DNA of 64,000 nt from Pseudonocardia sp. T1-2H (GCF_038039215.1 NZ_JBBPCL010000001.1:1798001-1862000); one strand, 5' to 3'; numbered from the stretch's first letter, positions 26,684-36,599 are shown. Translations and numbers: made by a program. The notes: generated by a model not told the origin, from the letters alone.

Positions 26684-28267
26684 TCATCCGAGTCGGTCGA
26701 TCAGGTGGTCGCCCACGCGCAGCGCGTTCGCGATGGCCGTCAGCGACGGGTTCACCGCGCCGATGCTGGGGAAGAAGCTGGTGTCGACGACGTAGAGGTT
26801 GTCGAGCTCGTGGGCCTTGCAATTGACGTCGAGCGCCGAGCTTCTCCGGGTCGGTGCCGAACCGGACGGTGCCGGCCTGGTGCGCGGTGGCGCCGATCGG
26901 CATGCCTTTGTGCATGTAGATGCTGTGGTGCAGCAGGTGCTTCTCGTGCATGCCCAGGTCCCCGAGCCTGCTCTGCAGCTGCATGCGCAACCGCTTGAGG
27001 CCCTCGACGTTGTTCTTCTCGTCCAGCGCGAGGTGGATGCCGCCCTCGCGATCAAGGGTGACGCGGTTGTCCGGCTGCGGGAGGTCCTCGCCGCACAGCC
27101 AGAAGTCGACCGCGTGGTGGGCGAGCTCCTCGAACGGCATCTCCGGGGAGAGCGCGCCGGCCCAGCGCGGGGCGTTGGCCCGGACCTGTTCGGCGTCGGA
27201 TTTGCCCAGCATCTGCACCCCGCCGAGCGGGTAGTCGAAGTCCTCGGATCCCAGGTACCAGTCGTTGATGGCGAGGGTCTTCTGGAACCGGGTGGGGTTC
27301 GGGTCCTTGGACACCGCCATCAGGGCCAGGTTGTTGTGCCGCATGTAGTGCCGGCCCACCACGCCGGAGCCGTTGGCCAGGCCGTTCGGGTGCCGGTCGT
27401 TCGCGGATGCCAGCAGCAGGACCGCGGAGTTCACCGCGCCGGCGGACACCACGACGATGTCGGCGCTGAACCGGGCGGTGGACCCGTCGCCGAGCTCGGC
27501 GACCACGGTGGTGACCGTGCGGCCGCCCGGATCGGTCTCCAGACGCCGCACGTGGGCGTCGGTGACCAGGTGGACGCCGTCGTGCTCGAGCGCGGGATCG
27601 ACGCAGATCACCTGGGCGTCGGCCTTGCCCTTGACCAGGCACGGGAAGCCGTCCACCCGGTCGCACCGGATGCAGACGCTGTCGTGGACGGCCCGACCGT
27701 GCTCGTCCTGGGTCAGGTTCACCCCGATGGGCAGGTGGAAGGGGTGCAGGCCCTGCTTCTCCAGGTCGTCGGACAGCTGCTGGATCCGCGGCTCGTGCTG
27801 CACCGGCGGGTAGAGGTACTCCCCGCTGACCGGGCCCTCGGTGGGGTCCTCGCCGTGGCGGCCGTGCACCAGGTAGAGCTGTTCGGCTTGCGTGTAGTAC
27901 GGCTCGAGGTCCTGGTAGCCGATCGGCCAGGCCGGGGAGATGCCGCCGTGGTGGCGCAGCTCGCCGAAATCCTGCGGGCGCAACCGGAACAGCGCCGCCC
28001 CGTAGAACTTGGTGTTGCCCCCGACGTAGTAGTTGACCTCCGGGGGAACTCGGCGCCGTGCGCGTCGTACCAGAACTCCGGGGCCCGGTACTTGCCCTTC
28101 ACGAACACCGCCGTGGAGTCCCAGTTGTCCCGCTCCCGGGGCAGGTAACCGCCGCGTTCGAGCAGCAGCACCTGTTTGCCGGACGGTGCGAGCCGGTGGG
28201 CGAGGGTGCCGCCGCCGGCGCCGGTGCCGATGATGATCACGTCGTAGTGTCGGTCGGTCACGTCCAT
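26684..28267 (-). CDS. GMC-family FAD oxidoreductase, two frameshifts
   Basis: Pieces join into one GMC protein of about 525 residues: DVIIIGTGAGGGTLAHRLAPSGKQVLLLERGG (FAD dinucleotide fold), then after a break at about 28040 GGNTKFYGAALFRLRPQDF, SVCIRCDRVDGFPCLVKGKADA, SAGAVNSAVLLLASA, and after a second break at about 26843 the GMC end ALDVNCKAHELDNLYVVDTSFFPSIGAVNPSLTAIANALRV. Such enzymes oxidise sugars or alcohols using FAD. A well-spaced GAGGGAG precedes GTG 28261, which may be the true start. The upstream NDH-2 frame runs into this gene without a stop. Confidence 0.85.
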
Positions 28268-29664
28268 CTCCCTCGAGTCGGTGTGCGCCTGCCGGGCTGG
28301 GCCTGCTGCGTTCTCACGTCGCGCGGGGGTGTCGGCGGGTTCGGGCCGGTCGAGCGAGATGTGGGGGACGTCCCGGTCGTCGCCGCCCCACGCGATCCGC
28401 CGCGGTGCCGACGACGCCTCGACCGTGGCGGAGTGGTCACGCTCGAAGTAGTCCCAGGCCCACGCCAGGAACGCGTCGGTCCTGCTGTGCACGCCGCTGA
28501 TCAGCATCGCGTGCACCCCGAGCCACGCCGCGAAGGCGAGCGGGCCCTCGACCTGGTGGCGGTGCTTCCCGACCTCGGCGACGGCGGCGTCCCGGCCGAT
28601 CATCGCCATGATGCCCTTGTCCTTGTACCGGAAGGGCTTCACCGGTTGGTGCCGGAGCTCGCGCAGGATGTTCTCCGCCGCCCACAGGCCCGACTGCTGT
28701 GCCACGGAGCCCAGCTGGGGCAGCGCCGGGGCGCCCTCCGCGCGCGAGGGGATGTTCGCCACGTCACCCACGGCGTACACGCCCGGGTGGCCCTCGACGG
28801 TCAGGTCGCGCCGGACGTCGAGCCGCCCGCCGCGACCCAGGACCGACCCGAGCGTCTGCGCGACGGCCGCGCCCGACTCCCCGCCGCCCCACACCACGGT
28901 CCGCGCCGCGATCGTCGTCGCGTCGTCGAACTCGACCCGGTCGGGGTGCACGGCGGTGACCCCGGTCTCGAGCTTGACCTGCACACCCACCTCGGTGAGC
29001 TTCCGGAGGGCGTAGTCGTGCGCCTTGCGGGAGAACTGCCCGAGCAGCACCGGTGAGCGGTCGACGACGGTGACCCTCCCGGCGGGGTCGAGGCGGCCGG
29101 TCCTCCGCAGCGCCCGCATCAGCTCGGCCAGCGCCCCGGTGGTCTCGACCCCGGTCGGGCCGCCCCCCACCACCACGACGTCGAGCGCACCGGGCTCGGC
29201 GGAGCCGCCCCCTCCATGGCCTCCCGCAGCAGCCGCTGCAGGTGCAGGCGCAGCCGCTCGGCGTCGGCCACGGAGTACAGCGGGAAGGCGTGCTCGGCCG
29301 CCCCGGGCACCCCGAAGAAGTTCGGCCGGGCACCCGCAGCCAGCACCAGGTGCGAGCCGGTGAGGGTCCGCCCGTCGGACAGCACCACGCTGCGGTCGGC
29401 GAGCCCGGCACGGGACGCCTCCGCGGTGACCACGGATACCGACGGGTAGTCCGCGAAGATCGCCCGGTGTGGCCTGGCGATGTCTTCGGCGGGAAGCTGT
29501 GAACTCGCCACCTGGTAGAGCAACGGCTGGAACTGGTGGTAGTCGTTGCGGTCCACCAGCACCACGTCGATCCCCTCGTCACCTAGCTTCCGCGCACAGG
29601 CGACGCCGGCCAGTCCACCGCCCAGGACGAGGACCCGATCGGCCATGGTGTCGGTCCCGGTCAT
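28268..29664 (-). CDS. Type II NADH dehydrogenase-like FAD oxidoreductase, frameshifted and lacking its own stop
   Basis: MTGTDTMADRVLVLGGGLAGVACARKLGDEGIDVVLVDRNDYHQFQPLLYQVASSQL, described in pieces, is the NDH-2 FAD fold; its ATG 29664 overlaps the GH15 stop. After a break near 29208 the protein resumes with the NADH motif VVGGGPTGVETTGALAELMR and continues to VYAVGDVANIPS and PFRYKDKGIMAMIGRDAAVAEVG. A hydrophobic C-terminal helix region (FAAWLGVHAMLI) suits membrane attachment. It would pass NADH electrons to quinone, feeding the bd oxidase of the same operon. The frame continues through a Pro/Ala-rich stretch into the GMC gene. Confidence 0.88.
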
Positions 29665-31522
29665 CCCGTCCACTCCTCGAGCCGGTCGGCGAGGATGATC
29701 CGGGCGGCGGCCTCGATGAGGGCGAGGTGGGAGAAGGCCTGGGGGAAGTTGCCGAGGTGGCGGGCGCGGTCGACCTCGAACTCCTCGGCGTAGAGCCCGA
29801 GCGGCGAGGCGATCCGCAGGAGGCGTTCCATCAGGTCGGTGGCCCGCTGCATCTCCCCGACGATGGTCAGCGCGGACACCAGCCAGAAGCTGCAGATGAG
29901 GAAGGTCCCCTCCTTGCCGGAGAGGCCGTCGTCGGTCTCGCCGGTGACGTAGCGCAGCACGAAGCCGTTCTCGGACAGCTCCGAGGCGATGGCGTCGACG
30001 GTGTTCTTGATCCGCTCGTCGCTCCCGGGGAGGAAGCCGAACAGGGGGGCGAGCAGGGTAGAGGCGTCGAGCGCGTCGGTGTCGTAGTGCTGGCGTAGGA
30101 CGCCGCGGTCGCTGACGCCGTGCGCGAGGATGTCGGCCTTGATCTCCTCGGCGGTCGCGGCCCAGGTCTGCTGAAGTACCTCCTCACCGCGGATCTCGGC
30201 CAGTTTGGCGGCCCGGTCCAGGGCGACCCAGCCCATCAGTTTCGAGGACACGTAGTGCTGGGGTTTCCCGCGGGCTTCCCAGATTCCCTGGTCCGGCTCA
30301 CGCCAGGCCGCGATGGCGCCCTCCGCCTGGGACCGCACCAGGGGCCACAGGCGCCGTGGCAGGCGCCGGCTACGGCGCGTGTGCAGCAGGATGGCGTCGA
30401 GTACCGCTCCGAAGACGTCGTTCTGTCGCTGGTCGAACGCGCCGTTCCCGATCCGGACCGGATGCGCGCCCTCGTACCCGGAAAGCTCATCCCGTGTCGA
30501 CTCGGTGAGGTCTCGCCGGCCGTCGATCCCGTACATGATCTGCAGGCTGCCGTCCTCGGTCGGTTCGACGTCGGCGACGAACTGCATGAATTCGTCGGCC
30601 TCCCAATCCAGGAGCAGGTAGTGCAGCGCCTGCAGCGTGAAGGTGCTGTCCCGCATCCACGTGTACCGGTAGTCCCAGTTGCGCTCGCCGCCGGGCGTTT
30701 CTGGCAGTGAGGTGGTCAGTGCGGCGACAGTGGCGCCCGTGGGCATGTACGTCAGGCCCTTGACTGTGAGCGCTGATCGTTCCAGCGGGTGCCGCAGCGG
30801 GTGGTCGGGGATGCGCGCTCGGGCGAGCCAGTTGCGCCAGAACCGGACCGTCGCCTCGATGCGCGCGGCGGCGTCGGCGATGTCGGTGGGACAGGCGAGA
30901 CCGTCGGCCCACGACAGTGCGCAGAAGGCCTGCTCGCCCTTTTCCAGCACGTGGCGGGCGCGGGCGGAGCTTCCTTCGATGCCGATCGACATGTCGGTGC
31001 TCAGCCGGAGGGTCTGCCCGGCACCCGCGGCGTCGGCGGAGTGGCCCGCGTCATCGACCAGCGTCCACCCGGCGGCTTCCCGGCCGTAGTCGAACGCCGG
31101 TTCGCAGACCAGTTCGATCTCGACGGACCCTTCGAGGCACTCCACCGTCCGCACGAGGAGGTGCTCGGCATCGTCGTCGGCGGGCGGTCTGGTGTGCGGG
31201 GTGACCGTGTCCGGCCCCTGTCGCGGCCCCATCGTCAAGGCGTCGTGGACGAGGAGCCATCCCCCGGGGTGTGCCAGGTGGTGGTGAGGACCTTGGTGCC
31301 CGGCACGTAGGTTCGCGCGGTGGGCTGGTTGATGCCGTAGGGGCCGAAGCGGAAGGAGCCCGCGCCGCGGTCGAGCAGGTTCCCGAACGCACTCGGCGAG
31401 TCGAAGGCCGGCAGACACAGCCAGTCGACCGACCCGTCCGGTGCGACGAGCGCCCCGGTGTGGCAGTTCGACAGGAAGGCGTAGTCGGCGATCGGGGGGA
31501 ACGGCGATGTCGTGAGGCTCAT
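29661..31522 (-). CDS. Glycoside hydrolase family 15 (glucoamylase/trehalase-like), one frameshift
   Basis: Start ATG 31522 (AAGGAG upstream) gives MSLTTSPFPPIADYAFLSNCHTGALVAPDGSVDWLCLPAFDSPSAF, the GH15 beginning; a break at about 31265 in a GGGGG run leads to GWLLVHDALTMGP and the catalytic (alpha/alpha)6 barrel. Landmarks are NWDYRYTWMRDSTFTLQALH, the glutamate-bearing DQGIWEARGKPQHYVSSKLMGWVALDRA, and GKEGTFLICSFWLV with YAEEFEVD (second acid). The family cleaves terminal alpha-glucosidic bonds; actinobacterial intracellular members include trehalases. No signal peptide is seen. It overlaps cydB upstream and NDH-2 downstream by ATGA. Confidence 0.9.
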
Positions 31523-32567
31523 GTTCCGGACTCCTTGAGGTGTGTGCGGCGGTCGGCCCTGTGGTCGACGCTCTCCTCGGGGAGGAGACCGCGCTGGTCG
31601 AGGACGTAGAGCAGGACGAATCCGGGGAGCACCACGACGACCGCCAGTGCGGCGGCCACCAGCACCGCCGTCAACGTGCCGGAGGGGGCCGCGGCCGCGG
31701 CGAACGTCAGGGTCTCGGGCAGGACGTAGGGCCACTGCGCCACTCCCCATGAGACGACGGCGCAGGCGACCGCGACCAGGGCGAGGACGCGGGCGCCGCG
31801 AGCGGCGTCGCGGACGAGCAGCAGCAGGGCACCGGCGCCGCACAGGGTGCTGACGATCAGCAGCGGCAGGGCCCGCGAGGTGAGCCCGTGGAACAGGTAC
31901 GCGGCGTCGGCGCGGAGCACGAAGGCGCCGCCTGCGGCGAGCACGGCCACCACGATCCCGGAGGCGACGGCCCGGCGGCGGAAGTACTCGGCCAGGTCCG
32001 GCTCGTCCATCCGCCGGGCGTCCCACACGAGGTAGACCGCGGCCAGGTAGGCGGCGGCGGCGACGGCCAGGACCCCGCCGACGACGGACGTCGGGTTGAT
32101 CCAGCTGCCCACCGGGTCCCCCGCCCTCCCCCGGGCGGCACCCTGCCGGAGGCGATCCCGCCCACGATCGCGCCCATGCAGTACGGGACCAGCACCGAGG
32201 AGATCGCGAACCCGCCCCCGAAGATCCGCTTGATCCGCATCGAGACGACCGCCTTGCGGAAGGCGAAGCTCACCCCCCGCAGCACGATGCCCAGGGCCGC
32301 GATCGTCAACGGGACGAACAGCGTCAGCGTGATCGAGGCGTAGGCCTCGGCGAACGACGTCCACAGGACGACCAGGATGAAGATCAGCCAGACATGGTTC
32401 GCCTCCCACACCGGCCCGATCGAGTCCTCGACGACGGCGCGGGGGCGGGCACCGCGCTGCGGGCCACCCGCCGTCAGGTCCCAGAACCCAGCCCCGAAGT
32501 CGGCGCCCCCGAACACCGCGTACGCGACCACCGCCACCAGCAGCACCACGGCGACCGCGGTGCTCAC
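31519..32567 (-). CDS. cydB: Cytochrome bd quinol oxidase subunit II, one frameshift
   Basis: From GTG 32567, overlapping the cydA stop (GTGA): AYAVFGGADFGAGFWDL, VWEANHVWLIFILVVLWTSF (a CydB hallmark) and ISSVLVPYCMGAIVGGIASG. The frame slips within the G-rich segment around 32110-32140 and resumes DPVGSWINPTSVVGGVLAVAAAAY, ending at 31519 after two more helix pairs. About 345 residues and eight or so helices. With CydA it reduces oxygen to water using quinol. Confidence 0.9.
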
Positions 32568-34090
32568 CGGAGCTCCTCCTCGGGTGCGGGCGAGGCCTTC
32601 TCGGGCGACGTGGGCGGCGCAGACGACGCCGACGGGGCGGACGGCGTCGACGGGGCAGATGACGCCGACGGGGCTGGCGGGGCGCTCGGGGTGCTCGGCG
32701 AGTAGGGCGTCTCGAGGTCGACGAACCCACCGGCCCTGCGGAACCGTCGGCTCATTCCACGCAGCACCAGGATGGTGGTGATTCCGACGGCGAGGTACAG
32801 CAGGACGACTGCGCCGAACGAGATCCAGACTCCGGTGTTGCCTGTGGCCGCGCCCTCGACCTTCATGAGTTCGTAGACGATCCACGGCTGGCGGCCGACC
32901 TCGGTCACGATCCAGCCGGCCTCCATGGCGATCACGGCCAGGACGCCCGAGGCGGCCGCTACCCGGAGGAACCACCTGCTCGCCGGCATCCTGCGCCGGA
33001 TGATCCAGCAGAGGCCGTACCAGGCGGAGAGCAGGAACAGCAGTGTCCCCAGGCCCACCATGACGTCCCAGGCGAGGTGGACGATGTTGACCTGGCCGAC
33101 GGTCGGTCGCGCGTCGGGGGGCACCGTGTCCAGACCCTGCACGACGGTCGCACGCCCCGTACTCGGGTCGGACAGCCAGGAGGCCAACCCCGGGAGCGGG
33201 ATGCCGCCGCTGACCGTGCCGTCGTCGTTGAGTCGGCCCAGGATCGTCTCGGGGACGTCGCTGCTGGTGGTGGGTACGAGCTCGATGGCGGCGAATTTGA
33301 CCGGCTGGTTGGTGTAGACCCAGCGGGCGAGCGAGTCGCCTACACCCATCTGGATCGGCGTCGCGACCGCCGCGACACTGAACGCGATGATGAAGCCCAG
33401 CCGGTGGTAGCGGTCTGTGCGCCCCCGCAACATGGCCGTCGCGTACACCGAGGCGATGAGGAATCCACCGACGAGGTAGGCAGCGACGACCATGTGCGCC
33501 GCCTGCAGGGGCATGGCGTCGTTGAAGATCACCCGCACCGGGTCCACGGAGACGACGGTCCCGGCGGAGTCCGTTGTGAAGCCTGTCGGGGCGTTCATCC
33601 ATGCGTTGGCGGCGACCACCGACACGCTGCCGAAGATCCCGGCGACAACGATGGGAACACCGGTCCAGAAGTGTGCCCACGGCTTGAGTCGGCGCCAGCC
33701 GAAGATGTACAGCGCGATGAAGATCGCTTCGGTGAAGAAGAACAGCCCCTCGAATGCGAAGGGTACGCCGAACGCCTCGCCCCACTGGCCCATGAACCGG
33801 GGCCACAGCAGGCCGAACTCGAAGCTCAGCACCGTGCCGGTCACCGCGCCGACGGCGAACGTCACCGCCATGTACTTCGACCAGCGCTGCGCGAGCATCA
33901 GCGCATCCCGGTCGCTGTGTTTGACGGCTCGGTAATTGGCGATCAAGGTCATGAAGGCCCACGACACGCCAAGCGGCACCAGAATGATGTGGAACATCAA
34001 TGTGAACGCCATCTGCGCTCTGGCCCACGGAACCGGGTCCACGGCGGCGAACGCGGCTAGTCCCTCGAACGTCGCGATCACCTCGACCAC
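32564..34090 (-). CDS. cydA: Cytochrome bd quinol oxidase subunit I
   Basis: About 508 residues. WARAQMAFTLMFHIILVPLGVSW holds a haem-ligand His in helix I. The later segments FEFGLLWPRFMGQWGEAFGVPFAFEGLFFFTEAIF, MPLQAAHMVVAAYLVGGF and GWIVTEVGRQPWIVYELM are family signatures. The Q-loop is of the short actinobacterial type. Start choice: GTG 34090 or GTG 34081, both behind GGGGGAGG. The C-terminus carries a 45-residue Ser/Pro/Ala tail not usual for CydA. It is the first gene of the respiratory operon. Confidence 0.92.
   Translation of the reverse strand: MVEVIATFEGLAAFAAVDPVPWARAQMAFTLMFHIILVPLGVSWAFMTLIANYRAVKHSDRDALMLAQRWSKYMAVTFAVGAVTGTVLSFEFGLLWPRFMGQWGEAFGVPFAFEGLFFFTEAIFIALYIFGWRRLKPWAHFWTGVPIVVAGIFGSVSVVAANAWMNAPTGFTTDSAGTVVSVDPVRVIFNDAMPLQAAHMVVAAYLVGGFLIASVYATAMLRGRTDRYHRLGFIIAFSVAAVATPIQMGVGDSLARWVYTNQPVKFAAIELVPTTSSDVPETILGRLNDDGTVSGGIPLPGLASWLSDPSTGRATVVQGLDTVPPDARPTVGQVNIVHLAWDVMVGLGTLLFLLSAWYGLCWIIRRRMPASRWFLRVAAASGVLAVIAMEAGWIVTEVGRQPWIVYELMKVEGAATGNTGVWISFGAVVLLYLAVGITTILVLRGMSRRFRRAGGFVDLETPYSPSTPSAPPAPSASSAPSTPSAPSASSAPPTSPEKASPAPEEELR
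32600..32700. repeat. Imperfect tandem repeat encoding CydA tail
   Basis: Repeats of roughly GACGCCGACGGGGC and GACGGCGTCGACGGGGC encode a Pro-Ser-Ala string at the end of CydA. This is a likely site of length variation. Confidence 0.6.
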
Positions 34091-34143
34091 AACCTCCCCC
34101 GAATGCTCTTGATCTGGATCGTCGACGAGAAGTCCGCAGCACG

Positions 34144-34797
34144 GTGTCGGACTTGTCGTGGCCGGCGATGGCTGTCTCGTCATGCCCTTCAGAAGGCGAT
34201 AGGCGGAGCCGGTCTCGTGTGCGGCGCCCCGGCCGCGGTCGTCACCCTCGCCGGGGCTGGGGGGCCAGCGCATCACCCGTAACGGAGGACTTCGCCGGTG
34301 TCGGCACGGCGCTGAGTGGCGTGGCTCAGCGCCTCATCGCCGCGGCGCTCGTCCTGGAGCGGACCTCCGGAGCGAGCTGGGACGAACTCGCCGACCCCCT
34401 CGCAGTCACCGCCGCCGAGGCCCGCGAACAGTGGGAGCCGACCGTCGCGCAATGGGAGACCGGCCTCGAGGCCGAACGGGCAGCCTCACTCGCGCGCACC
34501 TCGATGCTCCCGGTGGACTCGCCCGCGACCGCCGTGGAGCTCGACGACTGGGTCCGCCGACACCGCGAACCGGCCGACCTCGACGACCACCCGCACCCGG
34601 TGTCCGGGCAGCTACAGCGCATGGACCCGCTGCGCGAGTTCCTGCACCTCGCCGGGACACGACGCGCACTGCTCGCCGCACACCACGGCCCACCGCCGAC
34701 CGCGCTGCTGGCGCGGATCTCAGACCGAGAAGGCAACCTCATGGCGGCTCTGACCGCTTCCGGAGGACGCGAGATGGACTCCGACCAGCCTCCGTGA
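34144..34797 (+). CDS. Repeat-family hypothetical protein (copy 2)
   Basis: From about residue 55 the protein is nearly identical to the gene at 17772: VAQRLIAAALVLERTSGASWDELADPLAVTAAEAREQWEPTVAQWE, then DDWVRRHREPADLDDHPHPVSG, and it keeps the natural end ISDREGNLMAALTASGGREMDSDQPP. The first 50 residues (Arg/Ser-rich, from ATG 34144) do not match and probably mark the join of the duplication, so the real start is unclear. GASWDELADPLAVT resembles a helix-turn-helix. Function unknown. Confidence 0.6.
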   Translation: MSDLSWPAMAVSSCPSEGDRRSRSRVRRPGRGRHPRRGWGASASPVTEDFAGVGTALSGVAQRLIAAALVLERTSGASWDELADPLAVTAAEAREQWEPTVAQWETGLEAERAASLARTSMLPVDSPATAVELDDWVRRHREPADLDDHPHPVSGQLQRMDPLREFLHLAGTRRALLAAHHGPPPTALLARISDREGNLMAALTASGGREMDSDQPP

Positions 34798-34966
34798 CCA
34801 GTCGGGGCGTTGTCGTTCGTTCGCCGCGCGGTGAGCCGCCCTTCGCCCGGGTCCGGGTCGCCCCCAACAGGTTTGCTGGTTCGCGGAGCGTCGAGGCACG
34901 CACGAATCCGGCTTCGGTTCGGGAAGGCGTCGGGTGTCCTCCCGGGCGGGAGGCATCCTGGGCCGC

Positions 34967-35476
34967 ATGACCGTGCGGCGAGCGTTGGTAGACGATGTCG
35001 AGGCCATGGCGGGGGTCATGGCCGCGGTGGCCGGGGAAGGGCTGATCGGTACCGAGTCGCCGGTCGACGTCGACGCCGTACGACGGCGTTTCCGCGACAC
35101 GATCACGGGCCCGGGACCGGCGGCCATGTGGGTGTTCGAGCTGGAAGGCCGGATCCTCGGTCAGGCGGGACTGCACGAGACCGGGGCCGCAGGGGTGCTG
35201 GCGTTCGGCGCGGCGATCCTGCCGGACGGCCGCGGGCGTGGCGGTGGGCGCGCGCTGCTCGCCGCGGCGTTGGACCACGCCAGGCGGTGCGGCGCGCACA
35301 AGATCGAGCTCGAGGTCTGGCCGGACAACGCCCGGGCCATCGCGCTCTACAGCCGTGTGGGGTTCACCGTCGAGGGCGTGCGGCGCGATCACTACCGCCG
35401 CCGCGACGGCTCGCTCCGTTCGACCATGCTGATGGCGATCGCGATCGACCGAGGCGCCGCGTCCGACGCCACCTGA
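34967..35476 (+). CDS. GNAT-family N-acetyltransferase
   Basis: 169 residues from ATG 34967. The acetyl-CoA loop is GAAILPDGRGRGGGRALLAAAL, followed by IELEVWPDNARAIALYSRVGFTVEGVRRDHYRRRDGS, the typical RimL/RimJ-like end. It would acetylate an amine on a small molecule or protein N-terminus. It is a single gene with no clear partner. Confidence 0.9.
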   Translation: MTVRRALVDDVEAMAGVMAAVAGEGLIGTESPVDVDAVRRRFRDTITGPGPAAMWVFELEGRILGQAGLHETGAAGVLAFGAAILPDGRGRGGGRALLAAALDHARRCGAHKIELEVWPDNARAIALYSRVGFTVEGVRRDHYRRRDGSLRSTMLMAIAIDRGAASDAT

Positions 35477-35644
35477 CCTTCCCCGGACCCGGCGGCCACG
35501 TCGAGCGCACGACCGGCGCACGTCCATGGCCGCAGGGACATCAGAGGACGGCGCGGGTCCAGCCCACCGGCCACCACAGGACGAGGCCACCACGGCGACG
35601 ACCGCGCCGGTGGCTGCCGCGGTGTAGGCCGCGGCGCTCGGCGT

Positions 35645-35735
35645 AGCTCGACGACTGGGTCTGCCGGCACCGCGAGCCGGCCGACCTCGACGACCACCCG
35701 CACCCGGTGTCCGGGCAGCTACAGCGCATGGACCG
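35645..35735 (+). repeat. Third, 90-bp copy of the repeat family
   Basis: This stretch repeats the DNA encoding DDWVRRHREPADLDDHPHP...QLQRMD of the genes at 18.2 and 34.6 kb, with few changes, then breaks off. It has no open frame of its own and is a recombination leftover. Confidence 0.75.
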
Positions 35736-35892
35736 CTCCTGCTGGATCCAACCGCCAGCGAGGTCGGGCAGCACCCCGGCGCGGATCCTCGCCAGCGGGA
35801 TCCCCGCATTCCTTCGGGGAAGTAGCAAGCCATCACGGCCGGAGGGCGTCCTCGACCGGTGGGTGGTCGACCTGACTTATCTCGCGCGGGGC

Positions 35893-35995
35893 GGGTGACC
35901 AGCCGCGCACCCGGGAGCCGCTGGGCGAGCGTCTCGCCGTGGTAAGCACCCATCCGGCCCGACCTGATCAGGGCGACGCCGACCGGTGCACCGCC
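35893..35995 (-). pseudogene. Gfo/Idh/MocA (inositol-dehydrogenase-like) N-terminal scrap
   Basis: The minus strand reads VGVALIRSGRMGAYHGETLAQRLPGARL, the NAD-binding start of inositol 2-dehydrogenase-like proteins (GxGxxG now SGRMG preceded by R instead of G). Only about 30 codons remain. Confidence 0.6.
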
Positions 35996-36131
35996 GGGGC
36001 TCGCCCTCCCGCGACTGACCGCCTCGGCTCCTGCTCGCCGGGACGGTCTCTCGGACTCGACGCCCCTTGACGGCCGTGCGGCGACGCCCGACCGTGTGCT
36101 GGCCATCACTCATCGAACGAAGGAGCCTTTG

Positions 36132-36596
36132 ATGCCTGAACTGATTAAGGAGCTCGAGTATCGCGCTGAACTCGGTGAAGTCGACGAAGTGGGGTCGGGC
36201 CCCTTCGGGCAGCGGGTCATCGCGAATGTGACCGGTGGCGAGGTCACCGGTGACCGGCTCAAAGGCACGATCGTCGGCGCGGGTGCTGACTGGCTCCTCA
36301 TCGGCCCCGACGGTTTCGGCCGTCTTGACGTGCGCGTGACCGTCAAGACGGTGGACGGGGCATTCATTTACGTCCATCTCAACGGGCTACTTGAGATGAC
36401 AGCCGGCGTCACGGCCGTCATCCAAGGCGGCGACACCCCGACGAATTTCGGTGAGCAGTATTTCTTCACCAACCCGAGGATGGAGACAGGCGACGAGAGG
36501 TATTCCTGGGTCAATCAAACTATGTTTATTGGGGAGGGTCGACTGGTCCCTGGCCTCGCGGTGGAGTACCGCGTGTACCGGATCGCCAACTCCTGA
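36132..36596 (+). CDS. DUF3237 family protein
   Basis: 154 residues from ATG 36132 with GAAGGAGC upstream. It shows the family pattern LEYRAELGEVDEVGSGPFGQRVIANVTGGEVTGDRLKGTIVGAGADWLL, then LDVRVTVKTVDGAFIYVHLNG and a C-terminal YSWVNQTMFIGEGRLVPGLAVEYRVYRI. The fold is a beta barrel; the role is not established, though such genes often sit near aromatic or terpenoid catabolism. The DNA has visibly lower GC at third positions than its neighbours, suggesting separate acquisition. Confidence 0.88.
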   Translation: MPELIKELEYRAELGEVDEVGSGPFGQRVIANVTGGEVTGDRLKGTIVGAGADWLLIGPDGFGRLDVRVTVKTVDGAFIYVHLNGLLEMTAGVTAVIQGGDTPTNFGEQYFFTNPRMETGDERYSWVNQTMFIGEGRLVPGLAVEYRVYRIANS

Positions 36597-36599
36597 CAC

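Noticed and set aside
31857..34142. A 761-codon minus-strand frame over cydA and cydB
   Set aside because: The cydA part is out of frame; only the middle coincides with cydB before its frameshift.
34739..36109. A 456-codon minus-strand frame
   Set aside because: It covers the GNAT gene antisense and several scraps; only about 30 codons near 35.9 kb resemble a known protein (MocA type).
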